NCBI GenBank assembly: GCA_021907015.1
Contig: CP091064.1
Coordinates: 4,526,001 to 4,590,000 of the forward strand
DNA length: 64,000 nucleotides
From: Pectobacterium sp. PL152
GTDB taxonomy: Bacteria; Pseudomonadota; Gammaproteobacteria; Enterobacterales; Enterobacteriaceae
Reading direction: 5' to 3'
Shown: positions 53,324 to 62,699 of the stretch, one piece after another
Position numbering within the stretch: the first letter of the stretch is position 1
Layout of the letters: every line of letters starts with the position of its first letter
Notes under the pieces: model-generated
The model's input: only the letters and a program-made list of their open reading frames with translations
Database searches by the model: none
What the model was told of the DNA's origin: nothing
Made by a program: the position numbers and the translations under genes

Positions 53324-54289
53324 ATGACTTTATTTCCCGAACATAACACGGCGGAACCACCGGGCAAGGCCAGACTCTGGCTCCGTGTGCTGATGGCGCG
53401 CTGGCGTCAAAAGCACGGACGTAAGCTCGTCATCGCGCTGCCGTATCTGTGGCTGCTGCTGCTGTTTATGCTGCCGTTCCTGATCGTGTTCAAAATCAGC
53501 CTTGCAGAAATGGCGCGCGCGATCCCGCCGTATACCGATCTGGTTTCCTGGATGGACGACAAGCTGGATATTTCCCTGAATCTTGGGAATTACCTGCATT
53601 TGTTGGACGATCCGCTGTATTTCGATGCCTATATGCAATCGCTTCAGGTTGCTGCCGTGTCGACGCTGTGCTGTTTGCTTATTGGCTACCCGCTGGCCTG
53701 GGCGGTGGCACACAGCAAACCCTCAACGCGCAACATTCTGTTACTGCTGGTGATTTTGCCATCGTGGACATCATTCCTGATTCGCGTCTACGCCTGGATG
53801 GGGATTCTGAAAAACAACGGTATCCTGAATAACTTCTTGCTATGGCTGGGTGTGATTGATGAACCACTGGTCATTCTGCATACCAATTTGGCGGTCTATA
53901 TTGGTGTCGTGTACTCCTATCTGCCGTTTATGGTGCTGCCGATCTATACCGCGCTGATGCGGCTGGACTATTCGTTAGTCGAAGCGTCTTTGGATCTGGG
54001 CGCACGACCGCTGAAAACCTTTTTCAGCGTGATCGTCCCCTTAACGAAAGGCGGAATTATCGCGGGCTCGATGCTGGTCTTCATCCCTGCGGTAGGGGAG
54101 TACGTCATCCCTGAACTGCTCGGCGGGCCGGACAGCATCATGATTGGCCGTATTCTGTGGCAGGAATTCTTCAATAACCGAGACTGGCCGGTGGCGTCTG
54201 CCGTTGCCGTCGTTATGTTGCTGTTGTTGATTATGCCGATTATCTGGTTCCACAAGCATCAGAGCAAAAGTGCGGAGGGTGAAGCGTGA
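53324..54289 (+). CDS. potH: PotH, putrescine importer permease
   Basis: One of the two inner-membrane channel subunits. Six hydrophobic segments begin at VIALPYLWLLLLFMLPFLIVF; the EAA coupling loop is VEASLDLGARPLKTFFSVIVPL. 321 residues from the ATG at 53324 (E. coli 317). It follows potG by 14 bases and overlaps potI by four. Frame intact. Confidence 0.95.
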   Translation: MTLFPEHNTAEPPGKARLWLRVLMARWRQKHGRKLVIALPYLWLLLLFMLPFLIVFKISLAEMARAIPPYTDLVSWMDDKLDISLNLGNYLHLLDDPLYFDAYMQSLQVAAVSTLCCLLIGYPLAWAVAHSKPSTRNILLLLVILPSWTSFLIRVYAWMGILKNNGILNNFLLWLGVIDEPLVILHTNLAVYIGVVYSYLPFMVLPIYTALMRLDYSLVEASLDLGARPLKTFFSVIVPLTKGGIIAGSMLVFIPAVGEYVIPELLGGPDSIMIGRILWQEFFNNRDWPVASAVAVVMLLLLIMPIIWFHKHQSKSAEGEA

Positions 54290-55131
54290 ATAATTTACCT
54301 GTTGTTCGCTCACCGTGGCGTATTGTGATTTTGGTGCTGTGCTTTACGTTCCTCTATGCGCCGATGCTGATGCTGGTGATCTACTCATTCAACAGCTCTA
54401 AGCTGGTTACCGTATGGGCAGGCTGGTCGGCACGTTGGTACGTCGAGCTGTTCCATAATACGGCGATGATCAGCGCAGTGCTCCTGAGCCTGACCATTGC
54501 GGCCGCCTCGGCCACAATGGCTGTGATTATTGGAACGATTGCCGCCGTGGTCATGGTGCGTTTTGGCCGCTTCCGTGGCTCTAATGGGTTTGCATTCATG
54601 CTGACAGCACCGCTGGTTATGCCAGATGTGATTACCGGCCTGTCACTGCTATTGCTCTTTGTAGCGTTAGGACATGCGATTGGGTGGCCAGCGGAAAGAG
54701 GAATGCTAACTATCTGGCTGGCACACGTCACATTCTGTACCGCGTATGTCACCGTGGTGATCAGCGCGCGCCTGCGTGAACTTGACCGTTCTATTGAAGA
54801 GGCGGCGATGGATCTGGGCGCGAATCCGCTCAAGGTGTTCTTCATTATCACGGTGCCGATGATTGCCCCTGCGCTGCTTTCCGGCTGGCTGCTGGCGTTT
54901 ACGCTGTCGCTGGACGATCTGGTTATTGCCAGCTTCGTGGCTGGACCAGGTTCGACGACGCTGCCCATGCTGGTGTTCTCCAGCGTCAGAATGGGCGTTA
55001 ATCCACAAATTAACGCATTGGCTTCCCTGATATTGTTAGTCGTTGGTATTATTGGTTTTATCGCCTGGTGGTTTATGGCGAGAGCAGAGAAGCAGCGCTA
55101 TCGCGATATGCAAAAAGCGAGACGCGGCTGA
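54286..55131 (+). CDS. potI: PotI, putrescine importer permease
   Basis: The partner permease of PotH. 281 residues, the same as E. coli, with six membrane segments and coupling loop EEAAMDLGANPLKVFFIITVPM. Starts inside the potH stop (ATGA-type overlap), implying translational coupling. Last gene of potFGHI. Frame intact. Confidence 0.95.
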   Translation: MNNLPVVRSPWRIVILVLCFTFLYAPMLMLVIYSFNSSKLVTVWAGWSARWYVELFHNTAMISAVLLSLTIAAASATMAVIIGTIAAVVMVRFGRFRGSNGFAFMLTAPLVMPDVITGLSLLLLFVALGHAIGWPAERGMLTIWLAHVTFCTAYVTVVISARLRELDRSIEEAAMDLGANPLKVFFIITVPMIAPALLSGWLLAFTLSLDDLVIASFVAGPGSTTLPMLVFSSVRMGVNPQINALASLILLVVGIIGFIAWWFMARAEKQRYRDMQKARRG

Positions 55132-55301
55132 TTCGATTTTTCACCGTAATTTGTTAGCCTAGCGAAGATTTCCAGCAACGCCGCCAGAGTATGGGGGCGT
55201 TGTTGTTTATATCTGCATCCCATTTTATGTGGGTGTCGTATTTTGGCGGATAAATGACCGCATGAAGGGAGAGCGTTGAAATTCTGTACACGAAGAAGGA
55301 A

Positions 55302-55751
55302 ATGACACAACGCAAAGTTTATGCCCCGGTACCAGTCATGGTGGCGGGGATTGCGATATTGCTACTCGTTTTTGGGGATTTTGCTGCTGGTGTGGGAGTT
55401 AGGGCTCAGCGATTTTAGCGGCTGGATTGGCAGCAACGCGGAAGCCTGGGATTCGACGCTGGTGTTACTGTTATCACTTGTTGTTGTTGGCGTTGAGATT
55501 CGCTGCGGCTTTGCCGTTTTGGCCGGTGTGAACTGGGGCCGATGGGGCTATGTGGCCTGTCAGACCGCGGTGGTGTGTTACCTGCTACTGGCGTCGTTCA
55601 GTGAGTTTATGCCCGCGATATTCCATATTTCAGGAGAGAACAATGCTGCCGTGTTGCATCAGCTCCTGCTGCAAAAGATCCCAGATCTTCTGGTGATTGT
55701 TTTACTGTTTCTGCCACGACGCAGTAAGCGTTTTTTCTGCGCCAGAAATAG
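55302..55751 (+). CDS. ybjO: YbjO, DUF2593 inner-membrane protein (frameshifted)
   Basis: A four-helix membrane protein of unknown function. The start at 55302 (MTQRKVYAPVPVMVAGIAI) follows GAAGAAGGA. The frame shifts near 55373, consistent with one extra G in a G run, into ILLLVWELGLSDFSGWIG, and again near 55735 where a T is missing, ending RRSKRFFLRQK at 55751. The repaired protein is about 149 residues and aligns with E. coli YbjO (LPDMLILMLLFVPSTSRRFF). Position between potI and rlmC is conserved. Confidence 0.83.
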
Positions 55752-55878
55752 ACATTTCTCTTACCTGAGCCAGTCTGGCTGCTGGCGTTGCCCATGAACA
55801 AGCGGAAAGATCGCGGGGTGACGCCATCAGGGTGGTATAATCCTCTCATTCCGTATTATTTTTAATAGTTAGATTTTT

Positions 55879-57003
55879 ATGCATTGTGCCCGCTACAGCA
55901 CGGGAACCTGTCGTTCCTGCCAATGGCTGGAAAAAGCCTACCCACAGCAACTATCCGATAAGCAACAGCATCTTGCAGGCTTGCTACAGTCGCACGCCGT
56001 GCAGCGCTGGCTGCCGGTGCAGCCCTCTGCACAGTCTGCCTTTCGTAATAAAGCCAAAATGGTGGTGAGCGGCAGTGTGGAACGCCCGCTGCTGGGGATG
56101 CTGCATCGTGATGGAACAGCGGTGGATCTCTGCGATTGTCCGCTTTATCCATCCAGCTTCGCACCGGTTTTCGACGTGCTTAAAGTCTTCATTGCTCGAG
56201 CGGGGCTGACGCCTTATAACGTGGCCCGACGCCGTGGGGAGCTGAAATATCTGCTGCTGACGGAAAGTACGCAGCATGGCACGTTTATGCTGCGTTTTGT
56301 TTTACGCTCGGAAACCAAACTGGCGCAGCTGCGTGCCGCATTGCCCTGGCTACGGCAGCAGTTACCGCAGCTTGAGGTGATATCCGCCAACATCCAGCCG
56401 GTACATCAGGCGATTATGGAAGGGAAACGGAAATCATGCTGAGTGAGGCTGCCGCGTTGGCCGAACAGTTCAATCAGGTGCCGCTGTATATCCGTCCGCA
56501 AAGTTTTTCCAGACGAACCCGCAGGTGGCGGCCGTGCTGTATGCGACAGCACGCGACTGGGTTGCAGAGTTGAATATCACCAGCATGTGGGATCTGTTTT
56601 GCGGAGTAGGGGTTTTGGCCTGCACTGTGCGTCACCCGAGATGCGTTTGACGGGAATTGAAATCAGCGCCGAGGCGATAGCCTGCGCGCGTCGTTCTGCG
56701 GAGCAGCTTGGGCTGAAACAGGTGGAGTTTCAGGCCTTGGATTCTACGCAGTTCGCGACAGGTAAAGCGGAAATTCCCGAGCTGGTGCTAGTCAATCCGC
56801 CACGCCGAGGTATCGGCAGCGAACTGTGCGCCTACCTGAGCCGGATGGCACCGGACTATATTCTCTACTCCAGCTGCAACGCTGAAAGCATGGCAAAAGA
56901 CATGACGGAGCTGACGAATTACCGTGCGCTGCGCGTACAACTGTTCGATATGTTCCCGCATACGGCGCACTATGAAGTGCTGACGTTACTGAAACGTGCT
57001 TGA
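55879..57003 (+). CDS. rlmC: RlmC, 23S rRNA (uracil-747-C5)-methyltransferase (frameshifted)
   Basis: An iron-sulfur, SAM-dependent enzyme that methylates U747 in 23S rRNA. N-terminal cluster cysteines 3, 11 and 14 are in [12 protein letters not shown]. The methyltransferase part has [16 protein letters not shown] across a frame break, [13 protein letters not shown] and the catalytic Cys in [12 protein letters not shown]. Breaks lie near 56425, 56505 and 56610. The repaired length is about 374 residues (E. coli 375). Position between ybjO and artJ is conserved. Confidence 0.93.
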
Positions 57004-57382
57004 TAAGCGATAACTGTAATAGAAAATATCTTGGTGGAATTTACTACGTTGTTGTATCCATGTTCGACAGTATGAAAGTTTCGGGCGTGTCAATTCTGGT
57101 GCTTTCTATGATTTCATCACACGCCCGACAAGGAGCGCTCAATTGCCGCAGCTCCTTGACCACTGGCTTTCGGCGCGAATTGCGCCGCTGCGCGTGCCTT
57201 CGGCGATCGTTCCCGCTTTTCGAGCCGCCAGTGACGCGTTCCCGACGCGGCACTGTCTTTCGCGGCGTCCTGCCGCTCACTCGACGGTAACGATCACCTC
57301 AGCGCAATTTTTACGCCTGGACGACAAAAAAGCGGCGTTATATGCATGATTTCATAAGACATCGCACCGAGCAGATGGAACC
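57004..57382. other. GC-rich structured noncoding segment between rlmC and artJ
   Basis: No credible gene. Three hairpins follow one another: CAAGGAGC/GCTCCTTG (57129-57158), GGCGC-GAATT-GCGCC (57172-57186) and an imperfect CAGTGACGCG/CGCGGCACTG stem (57229-57255). An inverted CGGGCGTGT/ACACGCCCG pair precedes them. The ten-base sequence ATGATTTCAT occurs at 57108 and again at 57346, flanking the GC-rich part. Composition differs sharply from the neighbouring genes. Confidence 0.5.
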
Positions 57383-58112
57383 TTATTGCGGGAACCACTT
57401 GTCGTTGATGGTTTTGTACGTACCGTCCGCTTTGATGGCGTCCAACGCTTTATTCAGTTTCTCCAGCAGCGCCTTGTCATCAGGACGAACGGCGATGCCC
57501 AATCGGTACCGAAGTACTCTGCGTCAGTCACGTGTTCTCCAACCGTTGCCAGTTCAGGGCTCGCCTTGATCCACTCGTTGACGACAGCGGTATCACCGAA
57601 TACGCCATCAATACGGCCGTTTTCAGATCCAGTACCGCGTTCTGGTAGCTGTCATAAGAGACGGTTTGTACTTCCGGGTGCTTGTCGTGCATGTATTTCT
57701 GGTGCGTCGTGCCGTTTTCCATACCAATGCGTTTGCCTTTCATCGCAGCAAAATCGCTGAATTTCCCTTTTTGCGCGATAACGACAGCAGAGTTGGCATA
57801 GTAAGGCTGGGTGAACGCGACCTGCTTGCCGCGCTCGGGCGTGATGTCCATACCGGAAATCACCGCGTCATAGCGACGGAATTTCAGCGCCGGAATCAGG
57901 CTGTCAAATGCCTGATTGGTGAACGTACAGGTTGCCTGCATTTGTTTGCACAATGCTTTCGCCAGGTCCATATCGAAACCGACGATGTCATTGTTGGCAT
58001 CCAGTGATTCAAAGGGCGGGTAGGTGGCTGATGAGGCAAAACGGATGGTGTCTGCCGCGGTGGCGCTGAAGGCGATTCCTGCCAGTAAGGTGGCGAGCAC
58101 TAATTTTTTCAT
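57383..58112 (-). CDS. artJ: ArtJ, periplasmic arginine-binding protein (frameshifted)
   Basis: A family 3 binding protein delivering arginine to ArtQMP. The signal peptide ends ATLLAGIAFSATAA. Conserved stretches are TYPPFESLDANNDIVGFDMD, DAVISGMDITPERGKQVAF and GKRIGMENGTTHQKYM. The frame breaks near 57617 and 57508; between them, other frames read VFGDTAVVNEWIKA-like and GLGIAVRPDD sequence, and the repaired protein ends KWFPQ. Length 243 residues, as in E. coli. Closely related to artI upstream, reflecting an old duplication. Confidence 0.93.
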
Positions 58113-58260
58113 TACCTACTCCTGTCTGTTTTTCTTATAAAATAGTGGCGCGGAAATATTCCGACGTCATGGCGATTACCATGCCATTGATTGAATTTAT
58201 ATGCAATTAAAATGATTAAAAAGTCGATTTGTTGCATGTTTTTGCATCAGCAGGCAATGA

Positions 58261-58338
58261 AAATTTCGGGAGAAATTCTTAACGTTGTGTCAGCAACGGC
58301 ACGTAAGGGAGTGCTCAGGGATGGCACGCCATAAAAAA
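58261..58338. repeat. Three-hairpin intergenic repeat, copy C
   Basis: Stems AATTTC/GAAATT (58262-58277), CGTTG/CAACG (58283-58298) and GTGC/GCAC (58311-58327) with a CAGGGATG loop, then a run of A. It is nearly identical to copy A over its first 50 bases. It lies between artM and artJ. Confidence 0.7.
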
Positions 58339-58363
58339 AAGCAGGCTGGTAAAGCCTGCTTTC
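58333..58363 (-). terminator. Rho-independent terminator of artPIQM
   Basis: On the minus strand AAAGCAGGCTTT pairs with the complementary CCTGCTTT arm and runs into eight T. It lies 36 bases after the artM stop and separates the artPIQM transcript from artJ. Confidence 0.85.
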
Positions 58364-58398
58364 TAAGCGAATAAATGCGCGGATAAGTACGCTAAGGA

Positions 58399-59067
58399 TT
58401 AATTACGGCGCTCGAATACCAGCGAACGGCGTTCAACCCAGCGCATCAACAATGTCAGTAACCCGTTGACGCACAGGTAGATAATCCCTGCGGCACCAAA
58501 CACCATCACGTCATACGTCCGGCCGTACATCAGTTGGCTATAGCCCATAACTTCCATCAGCGTAATGGTGTAAGCCAGCGACGTACTCTTAAACACCAGC
58601 ACCACTTCATTTGAATAAGAAGACAATGCGCGTTTAAACGCGAACGGCAGCAAAATGCGTAATGTCTGCTTCTGATTCATTCCCAAAGCCGCACAGGATT
58701 GCCACTGTCCGGCAGGAATCGCTTTTACCGCACCATAGAACAGCTGCGTAGTATAAGCCGCGCTATTGAGTGCCAGCGCCACCATCGCACACAGCCACGG
58801 TTGCGAAAGCAGGTTCCACAGCCAGGGAATTTGCTGGATAGAGGTAAACTGTCCGGGTCCGTAGTAAATCAGGAAGATTTGCACCAGCAGCGGTGTGCCA
58901 GTAAACAGCGTAATATAGCCTTTCGCCAGCATTGATACGACAGGCGTTTTAAGCGTTAGCACGACGGTTAGCAGCAGCGACAACACCAGCGCCACGACGA
59001 TAGAGACGGCGGTTAAGGTCAGGCTGGTATGCAGGCCTTTTAATAGCTCAGGTAAATAAGCGAGCAT
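58399..59067 (-). CDS. artM: ArtM, arginine importer permease
   Basis: A 222-residue inner-membrane permease of the HisMQ type (E. coli 222). The coupling loop is CAALGMNQKQTLRILLPFAFKRAL, with three to five hydrophobic segments. It overlaps the artQ stop by one base, so the two are coupled. Frame intact. Confidence 0.95.
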   Translation of the reverse strand: MLAYLPELLKGLHTSLTLTAVSIVVALVLSLLLTVVLTLKTPVVSMLAKGYITLFTGTPLLVQIFLIYYGPGQFTSIQQIPWLWNLLSQPWLCAMVALALNSAAYTTQLFYGAVKAIPAGQWQSCAALGMNQKQTLRILLPFAFKRALSSYSNEVVLVFKSTSLAYTITLMEVMGYSQLMYGRTYDVMVFGAAGIIYLCVNGLLTLLMRWVERRSLVFERRN

Positions 59068-59783
59068 CAGGAAGGTCTCCGCTCAAAACGCGTGGTGCGC
59101 AGTTCAATGCGTTTCAGCACATACTGACTTAACAGCGTGATAATCAAATAAATTGCCGCGGCGACAACGTACCAGGTAAAGGGCTCTTGCGTCCGTGTCG
59201 CAATACTTTTGGTTTGCAGCATCAAATCGTTAACGCTAATCAGCGACACCAGCGCGGTATCTTTCAGCAATACCAGCCACTGATTGCCTAATCCCGGCAA
59301 CGCATGGCGCCACATCTGCGGCATGATCAGACGGAAAAAGATCGCGGATTTACTGAGCCCCAGCGCCTGACCTGATTCCCATTGCCCTTGCGGGACGGCT
59401 TTCAGTGCGCCGCGCAGCGTTTGGGAAGCGTAAGCGGCATACAGCAATGCCAGCGCAATCACGCCACACAGGAAGGGGCTGATTTCAAACATGCCGATAT
59501 CCAGTTTTACCGGAATCTGCACGATGAAGAGATTCAGAGTAAACCCGTCTGCCAGCATCATCAGCAACTGAGACGATCCGAAATAGATAAACAGCACGAC
59601 CAGAATTTCTGGCAGGCCGCGCAGCAGCGTCACGACGGCGGTTCCCGTCCAGCTAACGGCTTTCCAGCGGACGGTTTCCCAAACGGCAAACAGCATCGCC
59701 AGCACGAGTCCGAGCACCAGTGCACAAACGGCAAGGCCGACGGTCATCCCGGCGGCGCTTGCAAGAGGTTGAAATTCAATCAT
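59067..59783 (-). CDS. artQ: ArtQ, arginine importer permease
   Basis: A 238-residue permease partner of ArtM (E. coli 238). Coupling loop [28 protein letters not shown] is the HisMQ EAA motif. It follows artI by 11 bases. Frame intact. Confidence 0.95.
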   Translation of the reverse strand: MIEFQPLASAAGMTVGLAVCALVLGLVLAMLFAVWETVRWKAVSWTGTAVVTLLRGLPEILVVLFIYFGSSQLLMMLADGFTLNLFIVQIPVKLDIGMFEISPFLCGVIALALLYAAYASQTLRGALKAVPQGQWESGQALGLSKSAIFFRLIMPQMWRHALPGLGNQWLVLLKDTALVSLISVNDLMLQTKSIATRTQEPFTWYVVAAAIYLIITLLSQYVLKRIELRTTRFERRPS

Positions 59784-59794
59784 TGAGCGTCAGA

Positions 59795-60526
59795 TTACTG
59801 CTGGAACCATTTTTTGTAGATGGTCTCGTAAGTGCCATCCTGCTTGATTTTGTTGAGCGCAGTGTCGAATTTTTTCAGCAGCTCATCGTTGTTCTGGCGC
59901 ACGGCGATGCCCAGACCGATACCGAAGTAACCTTTATCCGTCACTTTCTGACCCACGGTTGCCAGCGTATCGTTCTGTTTCAGCCATTCGTTAACCACGG
60001 CGGTGTCACCGAACACGGCATCCAGACGACCATTTTTCAGGTCCAACACGGCATTCTGGTAGCTGTCGTAAGGCACGGTTTGGATATCGCTATGCTTTTC
60101 CATCAGGTATTTCTGATGGGTCGTACCATTCTGTACACCAACGCGTTTGCCCGTCAGCGCGGCGATATCGGCCACTTTCCCTTTCTGGGCAATAAACTGC
60201 GCGGAGTTGTCATAGTAAGGTTGGGTGAACGACACCTGCTGCTGGCGCTCAGGGGTAATATCCATTCCCGCGATGACCGCTTCGAAACGACGGAATTTCA
60301 GGCCGGGGATCAGGCTGTCGAAAGCCTGATTGCTGAACGTGCAGTTTGCCTGCATTTCTTTGCACAGCGCATTGGCCAGATCGATATCAAAACCCTGAAT
60401 CTGGTTATTGGCATCGACAAATTCGAACGGAGGGTAGGAGGCTTCTGTCGCGAAACGGATGGTATCCGCGGCGTTAGCAGAGGCGGCGCTCACTGCGAAT
60501 AAGGCTGCAACAATCAATTTTTTCAT
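59795..60526 (-). CDS. artI: ArtI, periplasmic binding protein of the Art importer
   Basis: A family 3 periplasmic binding protein, 243 residues from the ATG at 60526 (MKKLIVAALFAVSAASANAA signal). Conserved ASYPPFEFVDANNQIQGFDID, IAGMDITPERQQQVSFTQPYY and VFGDTAVVNEWLKQND. Very similar to ArtJ but intact. The frame extends to 60550; the shorter start matches E. coli ArtI. It follows artP by about 20 bases. Confidence 0.95.
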   Translation of the reverse strand: MKKLIVAALFAVSAASANAADTIRFATEASYPPFEFVDANNQIQGFDIDLANALCKEMQANCTFSNQAFDSLIPGLKFRRFEAVIAGMDITPERQQQVSFTQPYYDNSAQFIAQKGKVADIAALTGKRVGVQNGTTHQKYLMEKHSDIQTVPYDSYQNAVLDLKNGRLDAVFGDTAVVNEWLKQNDTLATVGQKVTDKGYFGIGLGIAVRQNNDELLKKFDTALNKIKQDGTYETIYKKWFQQ

Positions 60527-60546
60527 TATCATTTTCCTGATAGTAA

Positions 60547-61275
60547 TCAATGTGACAAATAACCAGCGAATTCAGGCGTCTGCGGCTGGGTAAAGTGCGT
60601 CGCATCCCCCTGTTCAACGATGCGGCCGTTTTCCATATACACTACCCGACTGGCCGTTTTACGGGCAAATTCGACTTCGTGGGTCACAATCACCTGCGTG
60701 ATGCCGGTTTCTGCCAATTCACGGATGATGTTGACGACCTGAGCGGTAATTTCTGGATCCAGTGCAGCGGTGGGTTCATCAAATAACAGCACCTGAGGTT
60801 CCATCATCAGTGCACGCGCAATCGCAACACGCTGCTGCTGCCCGCCAGACAGATGAAGGGGGAAGCGATCGGCAAAGTCATTGAGGCGCAGACGCGTGAG
60901 CAGTTTATCCGCCCGCGCTTTAGCTTCTTCTTTACTCAGCCCCAACACGCGGCAGGGCGCTTCAATCAGGTTTTGCGCTACGGTTAGATGCGGCCATAAA
61001 TTGTATTGCTGGAACACCATCCCGACGTTCTGACGCAACTCACGGATCGCGCTGTCGGATGGTGTGCGCTGAAAATCAAACTGATTACCGGCGATGGAAA
61101 GCGTGCCAGAGCGCGGCATTTCCAACAGATTAAGAACGCGTATCAGCGAGCTCTTTCCCGCACCGCTGGGACCAAGAAGAACCAGCGTCTCACCCGCAGG
61201 ACAATCGAGGGTGATATCAAATAGCGCCTGGTATGTGCCGTAGAAACAGTTAATGCCGTTTAGTTGAATACTCAT
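60547..61275 (-). CDS. artP: ArtP, arginine importer ATPase
   Basis: ATPase of the arginine importer. Walker A is GPSGAGKSS, signature [15 protein letters not shown], Walker [14 protein letters not shown]-loop [11 protein letters not shown]. The open frame runs to 61719, but the ATG at 61275 ([18 protein letters not shown]) gives 242 residues, the E. coli length; upstream sequence has no homology. First gene of artPIQM. In E. coli ArgR regulates it; I did not locate ARG boxes with confidence. Confidence 0.94.
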   Translation of the reverse strand: MSIQLNGINCFYGTYQALFDITLDCPAGETLVLLGPSGAGKSSLIRVLNLLEMPRSGTLSIAGNQFDFQRTPSDSAIRELRQNVGMVFQQYNLWPHLTVAQNLIEAPCRVLGLSKEEAKARADKLLTRLRLNDFADRFPLHLSGGQQQRVAIARALMMEPQVLLFDEPTAALDPEITAQVVNIIRELAETGITQVIVTHEVEFARKTASRVVYMENGRIVEQGDATHFTQPQTPEFAGYLSH

Positions 61276-61483
61276 GCGTAAGAATTGAATAGACATTGAT
61301 GCGGCGAATGTTAACGTCGGCAGAATAGTTATGCAATCACCGTGGGTTAAAATTTGCCAATAAGCGATTTGTTGGTTAAATAATAGCACAAAATAGTGGC
61401 CTACAGCTTGGATGCTCGCTTTCTCATCGCGGGTTGCCAGCAGTGCCGCCCATTGGTAGTAAACCGCAGTGAAAGGAGACGAC

Positions 61484-61804
61484 ATGCAATTATCTACGAC
61501 ACCGACCCTGGAAGGCTTCACGATTACTGAATATTGTGGCGTTGTGACCGGCGAGGCTATTCTGGGGCGAACATCTTCCGTGACTTTTTTGCCAGCATTC
61601 GTGATGTCGTCGGCGGTCGTTCCGGCGCCTATGAAAGAGCTGCGTAAGGCACGGCAGATTGCGTTCAAAGAGCTACAGGAACAGGCCGCTGATTTAGGTG
61701 CGAATGCCGTGGTAGGCATCGATCTCGACTATGAAACTGTCGGGAAGGATGGCAGCATGTTGATGGTGACCGTCAGCGGTACCGCAGTAAAGGTTCGTCG
61801 CTAG
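61484..61804 (+). CDS. ybjQ: YbjQ, UPF0145 protein (internal out-of-frame segment)
   Basis: A 106-residue member of UPF0145/YbjQ, a family of small oligomeric proteins of unknown function. The two ends match E. coli: [28 protein letters not shown] and [35 protein letters not shown]. Residues from about 29 to 51 do not match, but the minus-one frame reads [23 protein letters not shown], the family sequence. One base is missing near 61567 and two near 61634, which together restore the frame. ybjP, which lies between artP and ybjQ in E. coli, is missing. Confidence 0.9.
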   Translation: MQLSTTPTLEGFTITEYCGVVTGEAILGRTSSVTFLPAFVMSSAVVPAPMKELRKARQIAFKELQEQAADLGANAVVGIDLDYETVGKDGSMLMVTVSGTAVKVRR

Positions 61805-61869
61805 TGGCTGAAATAGCCGATTAGTGCAGGCAAGATACGCTGCGGAAAAGATACCTATATAGTGGAATA

Positions 61870-62699
61870 ATGATGTTGAAATGGATGGTCTGCATAGCGC
61901 TGGGGCTGTTGGCGGGGTGCCAATCGACTTCTTCGTTGCAGGAACAGAATAATTATGTGCTGGAGACCGCATTGCAGTCGCGGGCGCAGGAGTCGCGTAT
62001 CCGCTTTTGGTGATTCACTACACGGCGGAAGACTTTGCCACCTCGCTGAATATTCTGACGGATGAACACGTCAGCGCGCATTATCTTGTTCCTGCTCATC
62101 CACCCTTGCAGCGCGGCAAGCCGCTCGCTTGGCAACTGGTGCCGGAATCTCGGGCGGCCTGGCATGCGGGAGCGAGTAGCTGGCGTGGGTTTAGTCGGTT
62201 GAATAATTCCTCGATTGGTATTGAGATCGAAAATACGGGCTATCAGCGCACGCTAACGGGCTATACGTGGGAACCGTTCACCGCCTCGCAGATTCAACTG
62301 GTGACTGCACTCGCCCGTGACATTGTCGATCGCTACCAGATTGCCCCGCAGAATGTCGTCGCGCATAGCGATATTGCCCCACAGCGGAAACAAGATCCCG
62401 GACCGCTATTCCCCTGGCAAGTGCTGGCGCAGGCGGGAGTGGGGGCCTGGCCGGATGCGCAGCGGGTAGCATTTTATTTGCACGGACGACCAACGACGCA
62501 GCCGGTGGATGACGCGGTTCTGCTGGAAAAATTGGGGCGCTATGGTTATGCAGTGCAGAACACGATGACCGCGCGTGAGAAGCGGCAGGTGATTGCCGCT
62601 TTCCAGATGCATTTCCGTCCTGAGAACTATCAAGGCCAGCCAGATGCGCAGAGTGAAGCGATTGTCGATGCGCTGCTGGAGAAATACGGCAGCCGCTAA
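61870..62699 (+). CDS. amiD: AmiD, anhydro-muropeptide amidase lipoprotein (frameshifted)
   Basis: An outer-membrane zinc N-acetylmuramoyl-L-alanine amidase that trims peptidoglycan fragments. The lipobox LLAGC is near residue 17-21. An amidase_2 domain follows with VIHYTAEDF (zinc His), [22 protein letters not shown] and [16 protein letters not shown] (zinc His and Asp), then a peptidoglycan-binding helical domain. The frame breaks near 62005 (missing C before [10 protein letters not shown]). With repair the protein is 276 residues, the E. coli length. It overlaps the convergent ybjT stop by four bases. Confidence 0.94.

Noticed and set aside
57000-57290. 96-residue plus-strand ORF after rlmC and its minus-strand counterpart
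   Set aside because: Arg-rich products of a GC-rich hairpin region on both strands, with no family resemblance and poor start context.
61276-61719. Long N-terminal extension of artP
   Set aside because: Low-complexity sequence with no similarity to ArtP; it crosses the promoter region and overlaps ybjQ.
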